This document shows positions 58,080 through 64,000 of a stretch of 64,000 nt of DNA, piece after piece. A program made the translations under genes and the position numbers. The notes beneath the pieces are model-generated. The model searched no databases, was not told where the DNA came from, and saw only the letters and a list, made by a program, of their open reading frames with translations. Numbering within the stretch: position 1 is the first letter of the stretch; every line of letters begins with the position of its first letter. The DNA is from a bacterium (lineage in GTDB: Bacteria; RUG730; JAAEPJ01): the NCBI GenBank assembly GCA_024222485.1, contig JAAEPJ010000141.1, forward strand, positions 84,393 to 148,392, written 5' to 3'.

Positions 58080-59354
58080 TTATTCCCAATTGTATTTTGA
58101 ATAATAGTCTAAGATTTTTATAATTTTATTTTGATTAGGTGTGTTTTCGCTAAATTCTTTAAAAATCATTTCAAAAATTGCTTCTAATCCAGTCCAATCA
58201 TATTGTTTAATTGAAATAGGGGCTTTTTTACAATTCTTAATTTGTTGAGTAAACTTATTTTTAATTTTTTTTTTACATACGATTTTGCCTTGCCCGCTTG
58301 TTTTTCCCCATTGAATAGGAAATAATTCCCCATTATCCGATAAATTATCCTTACTGAGATAAATTTCTATAGTTGTAGCACGACCATTGATATCCATTTT
58401 TTTAATTATGTTTGAATTTTTGGTTATAGTTGGATAATCTTCAGCAATTTTTAAATGCGGATATTGTTTGATTTTTATATTATCAGGAATTTTAGTTAAA
58501 CTCTCTTTCAAATTTTTTATTGCTGATGTTCCAACTGTATCGTTATCAAAAAGAGCAATAATTGGGTTCCGTATGCCAGCACCAATAAAAGCTTTAATAA
58601 TTTCTACTATAGAAGTACATCCGCCTTTGGTGCAAGATTTTTTAAAATCCATAAATGAATAGTATTCTTTTAAATGAGGATATAGAATATCTAAACTTTC
58701 TCTCAGGAAATAAGTATCAGTAGAGCCCTCAGGAAGAATTATAATTTTTTCACCTATTTTAAAATCATATAAATTATTTTCTTCAATAACTTGTTCGTAA
58801 ATATTCTCCTGTGAATAGTATTCATTTTCAATTAGCTCAGTAATATCATATTTTATTGAATCTTCTGGATCAACAACCTCAAGGAATGCTCTTAATAAAC
58901 TTTTATGATCATAAAAAAAAGAATTAAACTGTGTATCAAAAGTAATAATATATTTAATTAAGGAGAGATCTGGTATGTTTTTAGGAATATTATCATAGAA
59001 AAAATAATTATTTTTTATAATTATTTTACTTGCTTTTAAAAAAAGGTCAAAGGTAGTTCCTTCTAAAAGGTCTATTTCTTCTTTTGTACTTAAGTATGGG
59101 TCATCAGTATATAATTCTTTTAGTTTTTTGATTTTTGTATTTTTTTGTGTATTAAACATTTGTTTTGAAAAATCTAATGTAATTCCTATTATATTTAATC
59201 TATGTTTAATGTTTTTTGCTATGTTTATAAATTGGAAACCTTTATTTGTCCTTAAATCTGAAGGTTGAAATAGCAAAAGTATCGATGGGTCTATTGTTGT
59301 CTTGCGAGAGACTATTTCATAATTGGATATATATAAAGCACAATACGAGCCCAT
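58080..59354 (-). CDS. HEPN/Toprim-associated domain protein, putative defence gene
   Basis: A 424-residue protein. The N-terminus 'MGSYCALYISNYEIVSRKTT' with the nearby 'LLLFQPSDLR' matches the HEPN/Toprim-associated N-terminal domain (the 'MGSY..L.i..y.i.s.K' opening). The middle carries a Toprim-like core: acidic 'IIILPEGSTDTYFLRESL' (about 200-217) and 'IIALFDNDTVGTSAIKNL' (about 262-279), giving the Glu and Asp-x-Asp metal ligands. The C-terminus is lysine-rich with no domain I know. Such proteins are found in defence islands and are suspected nucleases, but activity and trigger are not established. GGAAAAACAA precedes ATG. The frame is intact, unlike its neighbours. Confidence 0.72.
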   Translation of the reverse strand: MGSYCALYISNYEIVSRKTTIDPSILLLFQPSDLRTNKGFQFINIAKNIKHRLNIIGITLDFSKQMFNTQKNTKIKKLKELYTDDPYLSTKEEIDLLEGTTFDLFLKASKIIIKNNYFFYDNIPKNIPDLSLIKYIITFDTQFNSFFYDHKSLLRAFLEVVDPEDSIKYDITELIENEYYSQENIYEQVIEENNLYDFKIGEKIIILPEGSTDTYFLRESLDILYPHLKEYYSFMDFKKSCTKGGCTSIVEIIKAFIGAGIRNPIIALFDNDTVGTSAIKNLKESLTKIPDNIKIKQYPHLKIAEDYPTITKNSNIIKKMDINGRATTIEIYLSKDNLSDNGELFPIQWGKTSGQGKIVCKKKIKNKFTQQIKNCKKAPISIKQYDWTGLEAIFEMIFKEFSENTPNQNKIIKILDYYSKYNWE

Positions 59355-59374
59355 TTGTTTTTCCTTTATTAAAT

Positions 59375-59530
59375 TTATTTACAACAATCTAAGTCTTTAT
59401 TTGAACCCCATTTACTTTTAGCATATTTTTTAAAAATTGGCTTTAAATTGTTTTTTATACATTTTTTATTAATTTCACCAATGTGAGAAGAAAAGACTCT
59501 TTTATTTTTTACAAGGTCTCTTCCTTAAAA
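59375..59530 (-). pseudogene. Possible C-terminal fragment of a lost gene
   Basis: On the minus strand about 49 codons are open up to TAA 59375, reading 'GRDLVKNKRVFSSHIGEINK' and onward to a Cys-Cys-Lys end, with a stop immediately before the first glycine and no obvious start. It ends about 20 bases before the HEPN/Toprim gene. It could be the tail of an upstream partner that has decayed. I cannot name the family. The rest of the 250-base gap shows only AT-rich sequence. Confidence 0.3.
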
Positions 59531-59606
59531 TTGATCTAATTTAAAAGTACAATTAGTGTTCTTTCTATGGTGAAATAAAAAATTAATTATATTAAATGTT
59601 CATTCG

Positions 59607-61379
59607 CTATTTAATAAATTTTTTAAATAAATAGATTTTTTTAATTTTTTGTAGTGCTTTTCTAATATATTTTTCAGAATTTTTATTTTTATATTGGACA
59701 AGAGCACGCTGCATTGCTCGTTCTTCTTCTGTTTCTGGAACATAGATTTTTTCATTAGTTAAAGGGTGGGTTTTACTATAATATATAGCAGCAGATAAGG
59801 TCATTGGCAAAGGAATAAAGTCCTGTATTTGTTCAGGCATAATATTTTTACTGGTGCAGTGAAGCCCCATATTAACAGCTTTATCTAAGGTTGTTCCAGG
59901 GTGAGAGGTTATGTAATAATTAACAAGAAAGACAGGTTTTTTTAGTTTGCGACTAACTTTACGGAAAGCTTTTTTAAATTGTTTGTATACTCCATATTTT
60001 GGTTTATTCATAAGTTTTAATACTTTGTCATCTGTATGTTCCGGAGCGACTTTCATTCGTCCGCTAATATTATTACGGCAAATATATTCTAAGTATTCTT
60101 CACTTTCATCATTGCCGAAAAGTAAATCATATCTCAGTCCGCTTTGGATAAAGACATGTTTAACTCCGGGGATATTTTTGATGTTTTGATAAACGGTTAT
60201 CGCCATAGGATAGTTAAGTTTTAAATTTGGACATTTCTCAGGCAGTAAGCAGTGGCGTTCTTTACAGAATCCACCTTGACTCCAGACATTACAGCCAGCT
60301 AAAAAGAGGTTTGCTGTCGCTCCACCGATATCTGTGAAAGTCCCTTTAAAATCAGGGTGTTTTGATAGTTTTAGTGCTTCCAGATAAATTGATTCAGGTG
60401 TACGGCTTTGAACTACTCGACTTTGATGGCAGAAGATAGAACAGAAACTACATTCGCCGGGACAGCCTATATTAGAAATCAAAGAAAATTGCATCATATC
60501 TTTAAAGCCTGGAACCCCTCCTGTTTGATCATAAGTTGGATGCCAGATGTTTTGGTACGGCAGTTCAAAAATAAAATCTAATTCTTTTGGTGAGTAAGGA
60601 AACTGTGGTAAATTATGAATAAGAAATCTTTTAGCATCGGGTTGTATGAGAGTTTTAGAGCGACCCGGATTTTGATTCTCATAGATAAGTTTAAAAGCTT
60701 TAAGATATGCTTTTTTATCCGTTGATATCTCTTCAAAAGAAGGTAAGAGTATATAGTTATCTATATTTATTTTATTTTTAACAATACAGGTACCGCGAAT
60801 ATCCGTTATTTTTTTCCCCTGCTTTAACCGGTTAGCTATTTCAATTAACTGTCGTTCGCCCATACCATAAATTAGAAGATCAGCTTTGCTGTCTAAAAGA
60901 ATGCTATGCCTTATTTTTGTTGACCAGTAATCATAGTGTGCTAAGCGGCGCATACTAGCCTCAAGTCCACCTAGGATAATCGGTTTGTTTTTGAAGTTTT
61001 GTTTGATCTTGTTGGTATACTTGATTAAAGCCCTGTCAGGGATAGAGGTTTTTCTAGCGTTTGGAGTGCGTCGAGGTTTTTTATTTGCTGTATAATTTTT
61101 TAGCATCGAGTCAACGGCTCCAGAGGAAATTGCAAAGAATAACCGAGGAGACCCAAGAGCTGTAAAGTCTTCATTTTTATTAATATCAGGCTCAGCAATG
61201 ATCCCCACTTTAAAGCCATCTGCTTCAAGTGAACGACCACAAACAGCTGCGCCACAAGAATGATGGTCAATATAAGGATCACCCGTGATAATAATAATGT
61301 CAAGTTCTGTCCAGCCTTTAAGCTGCATTTCTTGCTTAGTCATTGGTAGAAAGTTAAAATTTTTTGTTTTTTTATTCAT
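59607..61379 (-). CDS. YgiQ-family radical SAM protein (UPF0313)
   Basis: A 590-residue protein. The N-terminal B12-binding-like region has 'IIITGDPYIDHHSCGAAVCGR' and 'PIILGGLEASMRRLAHYDYW'. The radical SAM cluster motif is 'CPGECSFCSIFCHQSR' (CX3CX2C), followed by 'FTDIGGATANLF', a second cysteine group ('CKERHCLLPEKCPNLK'), 'MKVAPEHTDD' and 'PVFLVNYYITSHPG'. These match YgiQ, whose reaction is unknown. It overlaps the flavoprotein gene by eight bases, suggesting one transcript. Confidence 0.92.
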   Translation of the reverse strand: MNKKTKNFNFLPMTKQEMQLKGWTELDIIIITGDPYIDHHSCGAAVCGRSLEADGFKVGIIAEPDINKNEDFTALGSPRLFFAISSGAVDSMLKNYTANKKPRRTPNARKTSIPDRALIKYTNKIKQNFKNKPIILGGLEASMRRLAHYDYWSTKIRHSILLDSKADLLIYGMGERQLIEIANRLKQGKKITDIRGTCIVKNKINIDNYILLPSFEEISTDKKAYLKAFKLIYENQNPGRSKTLIQPDAKRFLIHNLPQFPYSPKELDFIFELPYQNIWHPTYDQTGGVPGFKDMMQFSLISNIGCPGECSFCSIFCHQSRVVQSRTPESIYLEALKLSKHPDFKGTFTDIGGATANLFLAGCNVWSQGGFCKERHCLLPEKCPNLKLNYPMAITVYQNIKNIPGVKHVFIQSGLRYDLLFGNDESEEYLEYICRNNISGRMKVAPEHTDDKVLKLMNKPKYGVYKQFKKAFRKVSRKLKKPVFLVNYYITSHPGTTLDKAVNMGLHCTSKNIMPEQIQDFIPLPMTLSAAIYYSKTHPLTNEKIYVPETEEERAMQRALVQYKNKNSEKYIRKALQKIKKIYLFKKFIK

Positions 61380-62568
61380 TTTTTATATTTAAGCCTGCTA
61401 CATAGCCTGTTGACCAAGCAATTTGTAAGTTATAGCCACCTGTTGGTCCATCTAGATTTAAAACTTCTCCTGCTAGGTAAAGGTTATTTTGGATTTTTGA
61501 ACACATAGTCTTTGGTTCAACTTCTTTGAGGCTAACACCACCTTTTGTCACAATTGATTTATGGAAGCCTACGACCGAAGTTGCAGTAACTTCAAAATTT
61601 TTGAGTAAATTGATAAGATTTAACCGTTCTTTCTTTGTTATCAAGTTACAGGGTTTTGTTTGGTCAATTTTAGAAAGTTTAATGATAACAGGTATTAATT
61701 TTTTAGGCAAAAGATTATCCAGACTATTTTTAAATATTTTTGTTCCTGCTTGGTGGAAATCACGAAGAACTCTTTTATCAAGCTTATGATGATCAAGTGC
61801 CGGCTTGAAATCAATACTTATTTTTGATGGTAGTTTAATTCGTGAACTAAGGTCTAAAATGATTGGCCCGCTTAAGCCGTTTTCTGTAAATAATGCTTCC
61901 CCAAAAAGCGAAATTTTTCCCGCAGATATGTTAACATTACGTAAACTTAACCCTTTTAATTCTTTGATAAAATTTTCTTGGCATACGAAAGGCGTCAAAG
62001 CAGCCGTTGGCTTGATAATCGTATGACCGATTTTTTTTAGCAGAAAGTATCCATCGCCCGTAGAACCTGTTGATGGGTAGGATTTTCCCCCTGTTGCGAG
62101 TAAAAAATTATTGGCATAAAACCTGCCATTATTTGTTAAAATATTATTTTTGTTTATTTCTAATACGGTTGTATTAAACTTTATGGGAACATCTTGCAAA
62201 ACTTTTGAAAAAGTTTCTGTGATTTCCCTAGCAGAATTTGAAACAGGAAAAATACGGTTTCCTCTCTCAATTTTAGTTTCAATATTTAAATAATTATTAA
62301 AAAAATCTATAGTATCTTGGATGGAAAATTGTGAGAGCGCAGAGTAGAGAAATCGACCATTATCGCCAAATTTTTTGATAAATTCATGTGTGTCTGTATT
62401 GGCCGTTGTAATATTGCAGCGTCCTTTGCCAGTAATTAAAATTTTTTGGCCAATTCTTTCATTTTTTTCAAGTATTAAAATATCTAGTCCACGCAGATAA
62501 GCATTGAGTGCAGACATAAGTCCTGCAGCACCTGCTCCAATGATAATAAGATCATAGTTTTTTTTCAT
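61372..62568 (-). CDS. HI0933/YhiN-family FAD-dependent oxidoreductase
   Basis: A 398-residue flavoprotein. The N-terminal dinucleotide-binding fold 'DLIIIGAGAAGLMSALNA' is followed by 'EKNERIGQKILITGKGRCNITT', the HI0933-family signature, then 'LATGGKSYPSTGSTGDGYFLL', 'ALTPFVC', 'TKGGVSLKEVEPKTM' and the C-terminal 'LYLAGEVLNLDGPTGGYNLQIAWSTGYVAG'. Biochemical role is unknown for the family. No strong ribosome site is visible; the upstream region is divergent with nadC. Confidence 0.93.
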   Translation of the reverse strand: MKKNYDLIIIGAGAAGLMSALNAYLRGLDILILEKNERIGQKILITGKGRCNITTANTDTHEFIKKFGDNGRFLYSALSQFSIQDTIDFFNNYLNIETKIERGNRIFPVSNSAREITETFSKVLQDVPIKFNTTVLEINKNNILTNNGRFYANNFLLATGGKSYPSTGSTGDGYFLLKKIGHTIIKPTAALTPFVCQENFIKELKGLSLRNVNISAGKISLFGEALFTENGLSGPIILDLSSRIKLPSKISIDFKPALDHHKLDKRVLRDFHQAGTKIFKNSLDNLLPKKLIPVIIKLSKIDQTKPCNLITKKERLNLINLLKNFEVTATSVVGFHKSIVTKGGVSLKEVEPKTMCSKIQNNLYLAGEVLNLDGPTGGYNLQIAWSTGYVAGLNIKNE

Positions 62569-62753
62569 GTTTATTGCTCGTAAATATGATAAAGTATAAA
62601 TTCATTGAAAATTTGATTGTTTATATCATAAAATGATGAATAAATATTATCATTTATTTTAGTATGATTAAACAACTCTAGTAATATAGCATAATATATC
62701 TCTACTTTAGTAAATATTTTTATCTCGTTTTGAAAAGGCAAAGCTTTTACTCT

Positions 62754-62779
62754 ATTGATATACAAAATTGATATACAAA
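62754..62779 (+). repeat. Tandem 13-bp duplication in the nadC promoter
   Basis: ATTGATATACAAA occurs twice back to back (62754-62766 and 62767-62779). Each copy contains a TTGATA -35-like hexamer. This may be two binding sites for a regulator or a duplicated -35 element. Confidence 0.7.
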
Positions 62780-62796
62780 AGGTTTTGTGTTATATT
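62768..62796 (+). promoter_or_regulatory. nadC promoter
   Basis: TTGATA at 62768-62773, 17-base spacer, TATATT at 62791-62796. Both hexamers match 5/6 of the sigma-70 consensus. It is 35 bases upstream of the nadC start codon. Confidence 0.65.
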
Positions 62797-62830
62797 GATT
62801 GAATGAAAATATAGTTAGAAGGAATAATAA

Positions 62831-63727
62831 ATGCAAATAACTGAACAAGTTTTACTTTCCACTACGAACCTTACAAAATTAATTGAGTTGGCTCTTTTAG
62901 AAGATCTTTATGGAGGAGATTGTAGTTCAGAAGTTTTAAAAGATGGTGTGATCATTACAGCAAATTTTTTAGCAAAAGAAGCTGGAGTTATTGCTGGTTT
63001 GGTTCTTGTTCCAGAAATTATCAAAATCGCTGGCACTAATAATTATCTAAGAAGTCATCTTCAATTTGAGCCGCATGTCAGTGAAGGTGCAAAGGTTTCC
63101 AACAACACTGTCATAGCTTCTATCTGTGGAGATATTAAAGATATTCTAGCAATTGAGCGTACAATTTTAAATTTTGTTTCGCGGGTATCAGGGATAGCAA
63201 CTTATACAAGTAAAATGGTCGATGCTTTAGCTGGAGCGAAGCCAAGGATTTATGATACACGGAAAACATTGCCGGGCTGGAGAATATTAGATAAGTATGC
63301 AGTATATCAAGGAGGGGGAGTTAATCACCGTCTTAATTTGAGTGAGCATTTAATGTTTAAGGATAATCATTACTACGGGGATAAATTGGGTGTGCTGGAA
63401 TATCTAAAAAATTTAAATAAGCTTCAAGATTCAAGCCAAGCCAAGCGTGTAGAAATAGAAGTTGATAATTTTAGTTATTTTGAGCATGAAGAAATTTGGA
63501 ATGCAGATATTATTATGTTGGATAATATGAATTTAAAAAAGCTTAATGAAGCAATAAAAATTATTCGTTTGAAAGAAACAGCTCAAAAAAAATATGAGAT
63601 TGAAATTTCTGGAGGGTTAAATATTGATAACCTTGCAAGTCTTAAAAATTTGGATGTTGATCGTATTTCAATTGGAAGAATAACCCATTCTGCTTCTAGT
63701 TATGATATTTCATTAGATTGTATCTAA
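62831..63727 (+). CDS. nadC: Nicotinate-nucleotide pyrophosphorylase (carboxylating)
   Basis: Quinolinate phosphoribosyltransferase of de novo NAD synthesis. Visible motifs are 'ALLEDLYGGDCSSE' near the N-terminus, 'ERTILNFVSRVSGIATYT' (about 110), 'YDTRKTLPGWRILDKYAVYQGGGVNHR' (about 140-166), 'IEVDNF', 'IMLDNM' and the C-terminal 'EISGGLNIDNL...DRISIGRITHSA'. 298 residues is slightly long but normal. AGAAGGAAT precedes ATG. nadA and nadB are not in the window. Confidence 0.96.
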   Translation: MQITEQVLLSTTNLTKLIELALLEDLYGGDCSSEVLKDGVIITANFLAKEAGVIAGLVLVPEIIKIAGTNNYLRSHLQFEPHVSEGAKVSNNTVIASICGDIKDILAIERTILNFVSRVSGIATYTSKMVDALAGAKPRIYDTRKTLPGWRILDKYAVYQGGGVNHRLNLSEHLMFKDNHYYGDKLGVLEYLKNLNKLQDSSQAKRVEIEVDNFSYFEHEEIWNADIIMLDNMNLKKLNEAIKIIRLKETAQKKYEIEISGGLNIDNLASLKNLDVDRISIGRITHSASSYDISLDCI

Positions 63728-63888
63728 TAGTATCTTTTTGTTCTTAAATTTATTTTTTAGATCACAGGAAAAACGAGCTAAATATATTTTCATTGCTTAG
63801 AAAGTTAAAGAGTTTTATAATAATCTATGGGAAGAAACTAATTTTAGAGTTTAAGTATTTTACTTGTAAGTTAAAAGGAGAAGATCAG

Positions 63889-64000
63889 ATGAAACTAACG
63901 AAAATGCCCGCTATTTTAAAATCAATACTCGCAGAAAAGCTTGCTTATCGACCGATGAGTATAGTAAAAACTGCTGTACAGCCTTATTTCCAAACAAGAA
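63889..64000 (+). CDS. Start of a gene cut by the window edge, unidentified
   Basis: ATG 63889 is preceded by AAAAGGAGAAG eight bases upstream, a strong ribosome site, and the frame stays open for 37 codons to the edge ('MKLTKMPAILKSILAEKLAY' and on). Too little is visible to name it. It could be co-directional with nadC, which ends 161 bases earlier. Confidence 0.6.
   Translation, partial: MKLTKMPAILKSILAEKLAYRPMSIVKTAVQPYFQTR

Noticed and set aside
62571-62765. Small 64-codon frame upstream of the flavoprotein gene
   Set aside because: AT-rich, no recognisable motif, no convincing ribosome site, and it occupies the divergent promoter region of nadC; probably chance.

Overview
The window is AT-rich bacterial chromosome (about one third G+C by eye) with densely packed genes. 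Lipid A-type acyltransferase, secretin and PorV-like genes point to a Gram-negative outer membrane, and MurE carries the DNPR motif of meso-diaminopimelate ligases. UGA is a normal stop: several genes end in it and prfB keeps the classic autoregulatory UGA frameshift. The secreted protein with the 'LINDLHCDY...VGVEGNSG' motif and the double-length ThyX suggest an uncultured lineage near Omnitrophota and the PVC group. That placement rests on memory of protein families and is tentative.

Layout. 1-4277: the tail of a possible TamB-like protein, then a minus-strand block of a UvrC lacking its helix-hairpin-helix end, TrpC, and a secreted protein broken by a -1 frameshift whose G+C is clearly higher than its surroundings. 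4278-12875: a promoter region and a plus-strand housekeeping run (DUF721/DciA-like, gyrB, gyrA, a tandem thyX, serS). 12987-33608: about 20.6 kb of closely spaced surface genes: a small secreted Ig-like protein, a 4,774-residue IPT/TIG-repeat protein, a PorV/PorQ-family outer-membrane protein, two tiny Flp-type pilins, TadE, CpaB, a very short secretin, and one protein that fuses CpaE-like and CpaF ATPases. This reads as a combined giant adhesin and Tad pilus locus and is the most distinctive part of the window. No TadB/TadC platform or prepilin peptidase is seen here, so those would have to lie elsewhere.

33691-47556: envelope and metabolism on the plus strand: a two-TM protein, a BatD-like protein, YqeK, a LytR_C protein, MscS, trehalose-6-phosphate synthase, MurF, a DUF3955-like protein, ArsC, an LpxL-like acyltransferase with an altered active site, AccD, SerA, MurE, and a PilZ protein with a cysteine-rich insert. 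47583-50597 (minus): RuvA, an orphan histidine kinase, and a LOG-family gene cut by an in-frame TGA at a tryptophan position. A 37-bp palindromic segment (17-bp arms) separates it from divergent prfB. BioB and TopA then converge on a shared terminator.

55400-59606 is an accessory island: two copies of a ~60-bp direct repeat bracket fragments of KilA-N/RhuM genes, a RadC-like JAB protein with an Rpn-type tail, a ruined type I restriction-methylase gene and a truncated RhuM. Beside it lies an intact HEPN/Toprim-type putative defence gene. From 59607 to the end: YgiQ-family radical SAM and HI0933-family flavoprotein genes (overlapping, minus), then nadC behind a strong promoter containing a 13-bp tandem duplication, and the start of a further gene.
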